Positions 1 through 10,224 of a DNA stretch of 64,000 nucleotides are shown here, piece by piece (within the stretch, counting starts at the first letter, position 1; every line of letters begins with the position of its first letter). Under the pieces are notes generated by a model. It had not been told where the DNA came from. It was given only the letters and a program-made list of their open reading frames with translations, and did no database searches. This DNA comes from Notolepis coatsorum. Lineage: Eukaryota > Chordata > Actinopteri > Aulopiformes > Paralepididae. A program made the position numbers and the translations under genes. The stretch covers positions 14,477,577 through 14,541,576 of the forward strand of contig OZ020591.1 in assembly GCA_963971535.1 (NCBI GenBank). The letters run 5' to 3'.

Positions 1-820
1 CTCACGGGCAGACCCCAGGTGGTAAGAGCAGGCAACTGCACCTCCTCATCCATCACGCTCAACATAGGGGCCCCCCAGGGCTGTGTTCTGAGCCCCCTCC
101 TCTACTCCCTGTACACACATGACTGCGTGGCACAGCGGAACAACAACACAATCATCAAATTTGCTGATCTCTGCCAACGACGAGAGGGCCTACCTGGAAG
201 AGGTAGAGAATCTGTCACAGTGGTGTCAGGAGAACTGCCTCTCCCTGAACGTCAGCAAAACAAAAGAGATGATTGTGGACTTCAGGAGGTCGGGGGTCAA
301 GGACTACAGCCCCCTCAGCATCGACGGGGCACCGGTTGAGAGAGTGAACAGTTTCAAGTACCTCGGAGCCCACATATCCGAGGACTTGACATGGACCACA
401 CACATTGACAGTGTTGTGAAGAAGGCACGACAACGCCTCTACTTCCTCAGGCGCCTAAGGAAGTTCCAAGTCAGTCAGAAGATCCTTAAGAACTTCTACT
501 CATGTACAATAGAGAGCATCCTGACTGGCAACATCACCTCCTGGTTTGGGAATAGCACTGCACAAGACCGTAGCAGACTACAAAGAGTGACACGTTCAGC
601 CGAACGCACAATTGGAGGGGGGCTTCTCACCCTCCAGAACATTTACAACAAGCGGTGCAGGGGTAAGGCTAAGAGAATCATCAAGGACTCCAGCCACCCG
701 AACAACTGCCTCTTTGAACTGCTGCGGTCAGGCAAGCGATACCGGAGTCTTAAGGCGATCACAGAAAGACTCAGAAGAAGCTTCTATCCCCAGGCCATCA
801 GGCTGCTCAACGAACAATAA
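1..820 (+). pseudogene. Reverse transcriptase of Rex1-like LINE, C-terminal half, frameshifted
   Basis: RNA-directed DNA polymerase remnant. The frame open from the window start shows the RT block [19 protein letters not shown]. At about 164-168 a 23-bp deletion, seen by comparison with the copy at 48175-49526, removes the second catalytic aspartate and the DTVVVGL stretch of the FADD motif and shifts the frame. Downstream, the second frame runs from 119 to the stop at 818-820 and contains [11 protein letters not shown] and the conserved C-terminal stretch KRYRSLKAITERLRRSFYPQ. The deletion is bounded by ctga on both sides, suggesting a microhomology event. The element cannot encode an active enzyme. 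Confidence 0.8.
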
Positions 821-1305
821 ACACTATGCAACAACCATCAAATGCACACAGCACACACACCCACACGCACACACTCACTTAAACAAACAACACACTGCAG
901 CACCCACTCTCCACACTTTAGATCACCTAAACACACTTTACACTTTATATTTATTGGTAAAGGATTTGCACTACAACTCGTACACCTTACTGTAAATTGT
1001 ACCTAAATTGTACCTCATCCCATTTCTGCTTTGCACTATATAGTATTGTATATTAGTACATTGCATAGTATATTGTATATTGTATGGTAACTCAGTTACT
1101 TCTATTCTGCATCGAACATTGTACATATGTCTATACTGAACACTGTGACCTTTTTTTTTAACTTCTATTTTACATGCTATACTATTTTATTTCATACTAT
1201 CTTGTCTAGCACAGTCTCTGGAGCGTAACAGTAAGAAGCATTTTGTATAAAAATATTCTGTACTTCTGTATGACAACTATTAAAGAAACTTGAAACTTGA
1301 ACTTG
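1..1305 (+). mobile_element. Rex1-like LINE, 3' part (RT C-terminus plus 3' UTR)
   Basis: The 3' part of a non-LTR retrotransposon; the window cuts it at the left. After the reverse transcriptase remnant comes a ~480-bp AT-rich 3' UTR ending in short direct repeats built from aaacttgaa/acttgaa (1285-1305), as expected for a LINE 3' tail. The same 3' UTR occurs on the minus strand at 42109-42563, and the same RT at 48175-49526, so this is a repeated family in the window. The RT resembles the Rex1/Babar branch of the CR1/L2 group of teleost LINEs; that name is from remembered motif similarity only. Confidence 0.75.
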
Positions 1306-1390
1306 AAATGATGAAAATGTTCCCAGGTCAATATCACTGCACACAAATTGAGTGGAGATGATGGCTGCTATTCCTCCTCCCCTCCCACTC
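1297..1390 (-). pseudogene. Short LINE endonuclease-domain remnant
   Basis: Read on the minus strand this gives SGRGGGIAAI followed by DLGTFSSF, the pattern seen in the APE-type endonuclease of CR1/L2-group LINEs (the GRGGG stretch precedes a beta strand of the fold). Only about 30 residues are recognisable. The adjoining sequence at about 1390-1430, ttttttgagcagtgtata, resembles a common fish repeat end, but I cannot place it. Confidence 0.35.
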
Positions 1391-1424
1391 TGTCTGTTTG
1401 TGTTCCCTTTATTTTTTTGAGCAG

Positions 1425-1963
1425 TGTATATGATACCCACCACTGTGTCCTTTATGATATATGATACCCACCACTGTGTCCTTTATGATATATATGATAC
1501 CCACCACTGTGTCCTTTATGATATATATGATACCCACCACTGTGTCCTTTATTATATATGATACCCACCACTGTCCTTTATGATATATATGATACTCACC
1601 ACTGTGTCCTTTATGATATATATGATACTCACAACTGTGTCCTTTATGATATATATGATACCCACCACTGTCCTTTATGATATATATGATACCCACCACT
1701 GTGTCCTTTATAGTATATATGATACCCACCACTGTGTCCTTTATGATATATATGATACCCACCACTGTGTCCTTTATGATATATATGATACCCACCACTG
1801 TGTCCTTTATGATATATATATGATACTCACCACTGTGCCCTTTATGATATATATGATACCCACCACTGTGTCCTTTATGATATATATGATACCCACCACT
1901 GTGTCGTTTATGATATATATGATACACTGTCCTTTATGATATATATGATACCCACCACTGTGA
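1425..1963. repeat. ~30-bp minisatellite, about 18 copies
   Basis: Tandem units of about 28-32 bp with core atacccaccactgtgtcctt followed by tatgatatat. Units differ by loss of a tg (ccactgtcc) and by one extra ta pair. The array lies within the C-terminal region of the old LINE at 3228-3603. Open frames across it on both strands are by-products of the repeat. Confidence 0.9.
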
Positions 1964-1990
1964 TGCTTTCCTTCATTTTATCTTCTAGCC

Positions 1991-3219
1991 CAGGGGTGGC
2001 CAACCCATGGCTCGCGAGCCGCATGCGGCTCTTTGCCCGTCAATGTGCGGCTCTTCCATACATAAAAAAAAAGAAATATTCTAATTTTATTTTTATTTTT
2101 TTAATGTCGTTCCATAAGGACGTAGAATAAACATTTACAATTATCTTTTTTTAAGTGGCTATTTGCATGTTCTTGGTATCTGAATCTAGGGACATATATG
2201 GATCAGTGTCAGAAATAGTGTGTCTGTTACTAGGCTTGAGTAAATTGTAATGAACCAAAGGAGAATATCAATTCTATTAAAAAAAGATAAAATGATCTTT
2301 GACTGTGAATAACACCATGCTAAAATTGACCAGACCTGAAAAATCTAAGCAAATGAATAAAGGGAAGATGATTAAACAGAAGGTTTTGTAGATACAGTAC
2401 TGAATTCTGCCATCTTTTTTATAATGTAAATTTCTCCACCATTTTCATCGTATTGCAACACCGTTTTTTGCAAGACGTTCACAGAAAGGTAGAGAAAATA
2501 ACTGTGTTCTGTTTTATGGCAATGATGTTCAGGTTTGTGGGAGATAATCCCAAAAAATAAGAGAAATAAAAAAGTAAATCCAGAAGTCAGATGATTGACA
2601 GGGGCTGGTGTGAGCTGGGTAGGGTAGTTTTTCGAAATTCGAAAGCCCTGAGTCTCTTCCTTCAAAAGACTACACTCACTTTTGGCTGTGCCACTTCGTC
2701 CTGTCAATATGCACCGGTGTCCGACTCAATCTCCTGAGATTTCTATAATCTTATATTTCACTAATAACAGTTAAAATAATTGGTAAACAAACGTAATGCT
2801 GAAAATATACACTTTTACTGTATATCTCGGGCTTAAGAGGTTAACCCTGTGAGGCCAAAATTAAAAAGACTTTAGCAACTTCAGAGGCCAGAGGGTGGGA
2901 CATATAAACACATTTACTATCAAATAGCATTGTGAACAACAGGACCAATTGACTATACATGTGCTTAACATTTTTTAAATAAACATTCTTTTTTTAAATG
3001 GCTAAAAGTAATTTTGCAACCGTGGGTCTCAGGGTACTTTTAACCCTGTGAGGCCCAAATAAAAAAGACATTAGCAACTTCAGAGGGTGAGACCTATAAA
3101 CACATGAAGGGTGCCGTGACTGAAAAAAAAGTTTGAGAAACGCTGGTATATGGTGTGGCTCTTTGTGGTACCACAGTAATTTTTGTGGCTCTTAGTATCT
3201 GACTGGTTGGCCACCCCTG
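1991..3219. mobile_element. Non-autonomous hAT element, copy 1
   Basis: Ends are caggggtggccaac and gttggccacccctg, an inverted repeat. It is flanked by an 8-bp near-identical target duplication (ttctagcc at 1983-1990, ttctaggc at 3220-3227), the length expected for hAT. The interior is AT-rich with no transposase frame; it holds two similar blocks around 'taaccctgtgaggcc' (2842 and 3042). A second copy of the same family lies at 34133-35467. It interrupts a minus-strand LINE whose frame continues on both sides (WNGL at 3228 onward and DKMK at 1983 leftward). Confidence 0.85.
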
Positions 3220-3227
3220 TTCTAGGC

Positions 3228-3603
3228 CATTCCACACAGTTACTCCATAGGATGATATGCACCTGCTCCTGAGATTGGTGCGAGCATAACGTTTATCAAA
3301 GTTGCAGTTACCTCTCAAATTATATTACCTGGGAGTATATATGTTACTTGGGAGTTCTTGAGTCTTTGCTCGATACATTATCTCTGCCAGTTTACATTTG
3401 AATAAGTCCATTAGCTTTAAGGCATTTGACCAGCAAGTTATTTGTGTGATCCCGAGATCTGACCTTGTGTACAATTTTCTCATAGCTTTTTTCTGTAGTA
3501 TAATTAATGGTTTTAAAGTGCTTATGTATGCATTCCCCCATATCTCCACACAGTAACTCAAATATGGTAAGACAGTATATTTAGGTATTTCTCTTGCCAT
3601 CAA
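3228..3603 (-). pseudogene. LINE reverse transcriptase C-terminal remnant
   Basis: Minus-strand frame with LPYLSYCVEIWGNAY and ILQKKAMRKLY, the conserved region just after the RT core in many CR1/L2-group LINEs, followed by ARTNLRSRCIS and VWNGL. The frame resumes beyond the hAT insertion at 1964-1990 (DKMKESIT) before running into the minisatellite. No catalytic motif is left. It is clearly a different family from the Rex1-like and family A LINEs. Confidence 0.65.
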
Positions 3604-3639
3604 AGTTGATATTTGCTACAGTAGAATAATAGCTCATTA

Positions 3640-3820
3640 GCGTCGTTGGCTCAGTGGTCTGCTGTTGTGGCCCCCTGTCCTGTGCACTTCAGCTCCAGCC
3701 TCGTATGTTATCTGGAGTGATGGAGGTTACGGCTCTTTGAAGGGAGCCGGATATTTTGGCTCAGTCTCTTTCCAAGAAGCTAGAATTACGAGTCATCGTT
3801 CTTTCTTTAGGGGTTGATTG
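3640..3820 (+). repeat. Possible degenerate tRNA-derived SINE
   Basis: The stretch cgtcgttggctcagtggtc fits a Pol III A box (ggctcagtgg), and a moderately GC-rich body follows, but no convincing B box is visible. It lies between a LINE remnant and a family A LINE tail. This could be an old SINE or chance similarity. Confidence 0.2.
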
Positions 3821-3823
3821 ATT

Positions 3824-4150
3824 GATTGAAAACTTTATTAACGGATTGCAAAATGGGTACAATACAGTACAGCTCAATACTAACAACTGCCAAGAGGATG
3901 AAGACCAGAAAAATACTTTTTTGTCTTGTTTACATAAGGCTCCTCCATTTTCAATTCATCAAGACATTTATGACATACAAATACGGTACTGTGTAGGAAA
4001 AAGAGATCATAAAAAAATATATACATCCGAAGGGGAAGAAACTACAGTGGGGGGGGTTTGACATTTACCGGGGCCAGTTTCTAATTGCAGCCACCCGTAG
4101 GTGGGCAGGGGTAAGGTGGGTTTTAAGAGTAAGGCCAAGCAGTAGGGTAG
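3824..4150 (-). mobile_element. Family A (L2-like) LINE 3' end, internally deleted
   Basis: Starts with a gattgattgattg tail and the family A 3' terminal block aaaactttattaacgg, runs through the AT-rich 3' UTR and the end of the coding region (cagccacccgtaggtg), then jumps to ggcaggggtaaggtgggtt, about 330 bp further inside the element in intact copies. No frame remains. Closest complete relatives are at 39256-40712 and 56336-58168. Confidence 0.8.
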
Positions 4151-4208
4151 GTGTGGAAGTAACGTTATCATCAGGCTGACTGATGGTGATTTGTGCGTCG
4201 CCCTCCCG
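4145..4208. repeat. 64-bp sequence shared with 37755-37820
   Basis: The stretch from gtggaagtaacgttatcatc to gtcgccctcccggcc is almost identical at 37756-37815. It is not part of the family A LINE consensus seen in other copies here. It may be a fragment of an unidentified repeat. Confidence 0.6.
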
Positions 4209-4243
4209 GCCACAGGAGATTTTATAAAAAAAGACAAAATAAT

Positions 4244-4562
4244 GGGCGGCTTGGTGGCGCAGCGGACTAGACGCTCGTCACCAACGCAAGATACTCTGGT
4301 ATCGAATCCGGCTGTCAGCGTTGCCTCCGGCTTTGCCGGCCGTCATACTCACCAACATCACCAATGAGAGTCCGCGCTGTCAGGTGAAAAGAGGCTGCTG
4401 GCTGTCTCCTATGTCTCGGAGGAAGCATCTGATAGATTTCAGGGCTCCCTAGACCGACCAGTGGGGGCCACATGCGAGCAACGACCAGGAAGGGGAGGGG
4501 GGAATTGGCATAACGACTAAAATTGGGATGGGAGAAAAAACAAAAAAAGTGGATTAAAAAAA
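4244..4562 (+). mobile_element. tRNA-derived SINE
   Basis: The 5' head has a Pol III A box (tggtggcgcagcggactaga, 4254 onward) and a B box (ggtatcgaatcc, 4300-4311), the split promoter of tRNA-derived SINEs. A GC-rich body follows, then a tail tgggatgggagaaaaaac and an A-rich end. The same tail (as its complement) ends the minus-strand SINE at 17132-17610, so the two belong to related families. No clear target duplication was found. Confidence 0.75.
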
Positions 4563-5574
4563 GACAAAATAATGATGTATGATGAATATAATAATAATTT
4601 AAAGTATAAAACGTCTCTTAAAATCTAAAAACAACCACAAGTAGTGCAGTTCATCACTTAAATAGGTATGTGACTGGCAAAGGACATTCATATTGTATAC
4701 AGGGCACACAAAATCCAAACCTTAACAAGAAATGTCTTCAGACAAAAAAAATTCTTTATTTGCCCATAATGGTAAATTGCAGGGACATAACTGTATATAA
4801 GACTAAATAAGTTACACTTCAAATTAGCAGTGAAAATCTGTTTAAATTTGTCATACAATCTTTTTTTATTGAGAAAGTGTGTAAATCACTAATAGAACAA
4901 AAACAATAAACTGTGCGCGCACACGTGTCACAGATCTACCATGGCTGCTGGCCACTTTTTCATATTTGTCTTCCTGGCCCTCTTAGAAGACGAAGACCAA
5001 TTGGCTGCTACATGGCTCGGGTTGACTTGCTCCAGCCTTCCTGATGCGGATCAAGTGTTCAGCAGTGGAGGCTGCTGCTGTTCTTAATACCATTCTGGGC
5101 TGAAAATCCACGCTCTCACTGAGCGGAGGAGATCGGCATCACAAGCAGTATTTCAGCCAAGTGCAGGAAGTTCTGACATACAAGTAACTAGGAGTAAAAC
5201 TCAATTAATTTATTCTGTAGAGTACACACAACTTTGTAAATTCTGAAGAATATTAAATATTCCCCACAAACCTCTGAACAATATGGCTCCTTGGTGACCA
5301 CTGTGCCACAGCCCTAGGTATGACTTGTCTGCGAAAGTGGTCCTGATGAGGGTCTTCAGCTGCTGCCATTCCTGAAGGACCTGCTCCGACTGGCATCCAC
5401 CACTAGATGTCAATAGAGATACAGGGAGAGAAATTAGGGGAGATAATGCGTGATTTTTTTCCATAGCCGCAGTTTGCGAAGATGCTCTCTGATTGGCTAG
5501 CCCTCGTACAGCGAAGACCCTCTCTGATTGGTTTATCTGAGTGTGAAACTTAAAACATTGAACATGTTATAGAT
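4563..5574. other. AT-rich stretch with no confident gene
   Basis: No gene or terminal repeat recognised. A short minus-strand frame at about 5229-5400 reads EWQQLKTLIRTTF and SYLGLW, which loosely resembles the region before the C-terminal dimerisation domain of ZNF862-type hAT transposases. That resemblance is weak and rests on about 40 residues. Confidence 0.3.
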
Positions 5575-6159
5575 TAGTGCTGTCAATAGATAAAAAAAAA
5601 TTAACTAATTAATATCACAATTTTCTGTAATTAATCTAGATTAAAAATCGCATTTTTCTACTTAAGACCGAAGCTTGTAACGGATATTTACTCGAGTAAA
5701 ATCATGGAAATAATGTAGAATCAACACAAAGAAAGTATATTTAGATTCAAAGACTATTTGAATAGCTTTCTTTGAATACAGTGTCTCTCCTGTGAAATAC
5801 AAATGTTCAACAAAACCATCAACATTGACTCAGCTTTAAAGACCTCTTTCTTATATCTGCAGCACAAACAGATAACATAGTCCAGTATGTTAAAGTGCAG
5901 ATTGGCTTAGAGGACGATAATGTCTTGTATGAACTACCAGTAATATAAATCATATTAACAACAAAAATGTGTTCCATCTTCATGTCAGATGATTTTCAAA
6001 AAGGTGCATGAGTCAATGCAAAAAAGAACAAGCAAAGTTACTGCTGAAAGTTCAGAACGTTGAAAATTCTTCACTCCATAGATTAATCTAGATAAAACAT
6101 TTTTAACGCTTACTAATTAAAATTTATCTCAAGTTAAAGCATTAACTTTCACAGCCCTA
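5575..6159. mobile_element. Non-autonomous hAT-like element (tagtgctgtcaa family), copy 1
   Basis: Ends are tagtgctgtcaatagat and cacagccctaa, imperfect inverted repeats. The interior has long shared blocks with the element at 38651-39026 (for example cttgtaacggatatttac and gtgaaatacaaatgttcaac), which has a perfect 8-bp target duplication. No clean duplication is seen around this older copy, and no coding sequence. Confidence 0.7.
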
Positions 6160-6283
6160 ATTAAAATACGTAACATCTAATCTTGGTCATACCTCTATAC
6201 TAAAATGAGAATTTGCAATATTGCCCTATCTACTCACTTTCTGAGAAGTTCTCAAATGTTGGAGAAGAGACTGGACCTCAGCC

Positions 6284-6998
6284 GTGCCATAGTCCAGTAG
6301 TGCAGCCTGACTCTCTGACCATGCTGCCATAGTCCAGTAGTGCAGCCTGACTCTCTGACCATGCTGCCATAGTCCAGTAGTGCAGCCTGACTCTCTGACC
6401 ATGCTGCCATAGTCCAGTAGTGCAGCCTGACTCTCTGACCATGCTGCCATAGTCCAGTAGTGCAGCCTGACTCTCTGACCATGCTGCCATAGTCCAGTAG
6501 TGCAGCCTGACTCTCTGACCATGCTGCCATAGTCCAGTAGTGCAGCTTGACTCTCTGACCATGCTGCCATAGTCCAGTAGTGCAGCCTGACTCTCTGACC
6601 ATGCTGCCATAGTCCAGTAGTGCAGCCTGACTCTCTGACCATGCTGCCATAGTCCAGTAGTGCAGCCTGACTCTCTGACCATGCTGCCATAGTCCAGTAG
6701 TGCAGCCTGACTCTCTGACCATGCTGCCATAGTCCAGTAGTGCAGCCTGACTCTCTGACCATGCTGCCATAGTCCAGTAGTGCAGCCTGACTCTCTGACC
6801 ATGCTGCCATAGTCCAGTAGTGCAGCCTGACTCTCTGACCATGCTGCCATAGTCCAGTAGTGCAGCCTGACTCTCTGACCATGCTGCCATAGTCCAGTAG
6901 TGCAGCCTGACTCTCTGACCATGCTGCCATAGTCCAGTAGTGCAGCCTGACTCTCTGACCATGCTGCCATAGTCCAGTAGTGCAGCCTGACTCTCTCT
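6284..6998. repeat. 40-bp minisatellite, about 18 near-identical copies
   Basis: Unit of 40 bp: gccatagtccagtagtgcag followed by cctgactctctgaccatgct. The copies are almost perfectly identical; I see one substitution (tgcagcttga, 6547). Because 40 is not a multiple of three and the unit has no minus-strand stop in any phase, all three minus frames stay open across the array (230-260 codons). These frames are not supported as genes. Confidence 0.95.
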
Positions 6999-7107
6999 CA
7001 TGCGTCATGGTTGACTATTCTGAAGCTGTCGACTACACCTTCCCCTGACTGACTCATCAAGCAGCTGAAGCGTGATCTCATCTCTTCTACTGCAACAGCT
7101 GCTGCCA

Positions 7108-7362
7108 CATGCAGATTACTGAAACACCATCAGTCAAGGAAACACATGCAGATTACTGAAACACCATCAGTCAAGGAAACACATGCAGATTACCGAAACA
7201 CCATCAGTCAAGGAAACACATGCAGATTACTGAAACACCATCAGTCAAGGAAACACATGCAGATTACTGAAACACCATCAGTCAAGGGAACACATGCAGA
7301 TTACTGAAAGACCATCAGTCAAGGAAACACATGCAGATTACTGAAACAGCATCAGTCAAGGG
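7108..7362. repeat. 37-bp minisatellite, about 6-7 copies
   Basis: Unit acacatgcagattactgaaa followed by caccatcagtcaaggaa, repeated with single-base differences, 110 bp after the 40-bp array. No coding potential. Confidence 0.9.
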
Positions 7363-7483
7363 AATTTGCCCTTTCAGCTCCATGCCCTGAAAAGCATGTA
7401 ACACCAAAATTGAAATACCAATAACTGAAACATTTATTTTCACATGATTCAAATGACATCCAGTTTATTTTGCCATGTTTCAG

Positions 7484-7717
7484 TCAAACATAAAAAAAAT
7501 CCAGTTTTCTTTCAGTGATTATATCATGGATGAGTAGTGCCTTGTTATTGAGGGAGCGAGTATTGAGCAGCATGAAAGTGGCTGTGGAGGAGACAGGCAG
7601 AGTGGGAGGGGTGCTACTGTCAGAGCAGGCCAGGGGCTTCAGACAGCTGGTGCGCACGTGAGGTGTGTTGTGATGACGTTGACGAACAACACGGAAGCGC
7701 GGAGCAGATACTACCAC
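7484..7717 (-). pseudogene. LINE endonuclease N-terminal remnant
   Basis: The minus frame ends with LLNTRSLNNKALLIHDII and KLDFFYV, the first strands of an APE-type LINE endonuclease (the asparagine of LNTRS binds metal in the family). The first ~50 residues are not recognisable. It abuts the plus-strand L1/Tx1-like remnant from another family. Confidence 0.5.
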
Positions 7718-7848
7718 GGGTATAGTGGAATCTGTGCAGATGAGTTTGTAGCGGGATGCTCGATGTATATAGCGGGGGCGTTGAAGGAGTCTGAGTGATC
7801 TGATGGTATCCAGGCAGATTGGCGCAGCGGCGTTGAAAAAACTCCGAA

Positions 7849-8143
7849 ATGATTCAAATGTGGCGTAATGTAGAGAGGTCTTGTGCTGTTAAGTGCCTGT
7901 GGCACCTCGACTCTCCAATTTTTCATAACCAGCAACTACTTGTTTGGCACAAACCTGTTAATATTCCTCAATGGGAGAGGAGGGGACTTCATACTCTGGA
8001 AGATATATATGATAAAAATGGTCTTCGAGCGTTTCAGGACCTAAAAGAGTTTTATGATCTACCCGGCTAATCATTCTTCCTCTTCCTACAACTAAGGTCG
8101 GCGCTCAGGGCTCACGGTGTGCCGTGGGCTCAAGCGTTGCACC
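7849..8143 (+). pseudogene. L1/Tx1-like LINE ORF2 C-terminal remnant, part 1
   Basis: The plus frame shows SPIFHNQQLLVWHKPVNIP, then WERRGLHTLEDIYD and FQDLKEFYDLPG, the C-terminal region after the RT in vertebrate L1/Tx1-type LINEs. The frame then continues with breaks towards 8143, where a hAT MITE interrupts it. The same LINE resumes at 8519-8718, at 17065-17131 and at 17628-17825 between three later insertions. No RT catalytic core is present. Confidence 0.7.
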
Positions 8144-8510
8144 CAGGGCTTGACATTAACTTTTTGGCTCACTAGCTACTGTGGCTAGTGGTTTTCCAAA
8201 GTCACTAGCCACTCAGCATTTTCACCAGCCAAAAATCACAGACCTAAATAATTTTTTCATCAATACGTTCCCATTTTATAGCATGATGATGAATAGGTTC
8301 AAAATGCATATGATCGCTATCATGAGTTGTAGTATTATGTAGTATCACTTGGATTGACTTAATTATTGCAGATGCCTTTTGTAGACTACAATGTTTTTTT
8401 TTCATAGAAATAAAGTCACCGGCCACTGTGGCCGGTAGAATGACAGTTACCGGCCACAGCCGAATTCTACCAGCATTTGGCCGGTGGTCAGGTGTTAATG
8501 TCAAGCCCTG
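8144..8510. mobile_element. hAT MITE, 367 bp, 8-bp target duplication
   Basis: Perfect terminal inverted repeat cagggcttgacattaac / gttaatgtcaagccctg, with 8-bp target duplication gttgcacc at 8136-8143 and 8511-8518. No coding capacity. It lies in the L1/Tx1-like LINE frame, which reads through if the MITE and one duplication copy are ignored. Confidence 0.95.
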
Positions 8511-8518
8511 GTTGCACC

Positions 8519-8718
8519 CACACCCTTTTGTCGGGCTTATCGGAGACAGGACAACCACAAGACGGTTTGTCTTAGATTTGTATACACTTTTAATCAAATC
8601 CACATGTAAAAAATTTACATTAGATACAATCTGTCGAGGGGACATCCCAGAGTTGGACCCTGAGTTTGACTGGGATGACGTTTGGACAAATGTTATATTA
8701 TCCTCCCGCAACCCTAAT
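8519..8718 (+). pseudogene. L1/Tx1-like LINE ORF2 C-terminal remnant, part 2
   Basis: Continuation of the frame of 7849-8143: FVGLIGDRTTTRRFVLDLY, then FDWDDVWTN and SSRNPN, where the BEL/Pao element inserts. The next codons (HQQIHFNYIHRTYLTPRKL) follow directly after that element at 17065-17131. Confidence 0.7.
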
Positions 8719-10156
8719 TGTTGTGAAGGGCCAGATTAAACCGAATATATATATTTATTATATATATATATTTAATTGTATTTGTATATTCTCTAATATT
8801 CCTTGATATCCCTTGTATATTCCTTGTACAATATGCATTGAATATCCATTCTAGCCTACTGAACATCCCATAATAGTCTCCATTCTACTATTGGTCGAGA
8901 CCTTGGTGCCAGGCTGCCATACCCCCCAGACCCAGTTCAAACGTACCGCTCAACATGTACGAACAAGTCCTAGTTCCGCGTAGGAATCTGGCTACCGCAC
9001 CACTAATGGGACTATTTGTTCATAGTGCGTATATATACTGCGCTACTAAAGTAGGACTTCTTTTTCAGTCCAGTTTCTTACCCTCCAATAGAGTCACAGA
9101 CGTAAAGCCTCCCCGCGACGCCACGTGTGGGAGTAAGGCCAAGTTCGGCCTACCATCGGTATTGAGACATCGTGTATATTAATATTTGAATAGTCATATT
9201 TGGCACTATATCGTCGAGTTGGACGTAGTCTATTAAGCTAATAATAGTCTGTTAATATATAGTGCTTCGTGCGGTGAGAATACTACCGTAGTCAGCACCC
9301 CATCGTTTCGGGCAGAAAACTGGCTGCTTATCCAGGATGATCGACCCCATGTGAGATTGCACCCGAGGAGCCCCAGAGCCGACGAGCGAGTGGACCTGTA
9401 TACCGGATTATTCTACCGACGACAGCCCGCCTTCCCAGGCACGGATTATGCTTTGTATACGTTGATTATTCCATGGATAAAGACCCCCGACACTGCCGTG
9501 TGTTGGAACCCCCCCCCCCTGGAGAGGACGCAAGGTGAGGAGACGCTCTGCAAGACGAGGTCGCTTCACGTCTCTCCTCCGTGGACCGGAGGACGCCGGC
9601 CCACAAAGAGTCCACCTGCTTTCATCTGTGGTCCAAGGATCGCCGGCGCATTGAACGGCACTACAGTGGGTTCACCTGGGATACCCTTGGCCGGATGAGG
9701 CAGCCGGACTCTACCCCCCCCCCCTTCCTACTCCTGTCGGCTTACAAGCGACCGGATTAACCCCCCCCCCCTAGTGTATCCAGTCTATAATCATTAAAGT
9801 ATCATTGCTGTTATTCCTTAACTATTCCAGGTCGTATATGTACCACCTGCGCCTTCAGAGATTGGACATTCTCTATTGATATACCGACGAATACTCTTGC
9901 CATAAAAGTGCATACTAATTCCCATTCATAAATGTGATTGATTTGATGAAGTGCTTGCTCTACACACCATCGCTGTGTAGAAATAAAGACCTATTTCTAA
10001 TTCGTACATTTGTGTTGGATCCGTTTCATCTACGTGACAGTGTTCATCATAATATATTTATGCCGAGTACTGGGTGGCCGAATATTAAGTACAAAGGTAG
10101 TGGTAGTAAGTATCATATCTAGTAATACAGTCAGGGAATTGTACCCCTCAGTTACA
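8719..10156 (+). repeat. 5' LTR of BEL/Pao element
   Basis: Begins tgttgtgaagggccag and ends ctcagttaca. It contains AT-rich 'atatatatttattatatata' near its start, C-runs at 9508 and 9714, and an aataaa poly(A) signal at about 9981. It matches the 3' LTR over its full length. Short open frames inside it (e.g. 8955-9182) occur in both LTRs but resemble no known protein. Confidence 0.95.
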
Positions 10157-10158
10157 AT

Positions 10159-10175
10159 TGGTCCTTCGAGCCGGA
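10159..10175 (+). promoter_or_regulatory. Primer binding site, complementary to tRNA-Tyr
   Basis: Two bases after the LTR, tggtccttcgagccgga is complementary to the 3' end of vertebrate tRNA-Tyr (…ccggctcgaagga plus CCA) over 17 bases. This is where minus-strand DNA synthesis would start. The tRNA identity is from memory of vertebrate tRNA-Tyr. Confidence 0.8.
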
Positions 10176-10224
10176 GGGTAATTAGTGTAATATTAATATA
10201 GTGTTATTAATATTGAAATGGCCT

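Noticed and set aside
1409-1939. 172-codon repetitive frame with HIYHKGHSGGY units
   Set aside because: Translation of the 30-bp minisatellite; both strands are open.
6226-7008. Three long overlapping minus-strand frames (230-260 codons)
   Set aside because: They are readings of a 40-bp minisatellite in three phases; no domain and no independent start context.
8955-9698. Short frames inside the BEL/Pao LTR (75 and 115 codons), repeated in the 3' LTR
   Set aside because: Identical in both LTRs because the LTRs are identical; no similarity to known proteins and no start or Kozak support.
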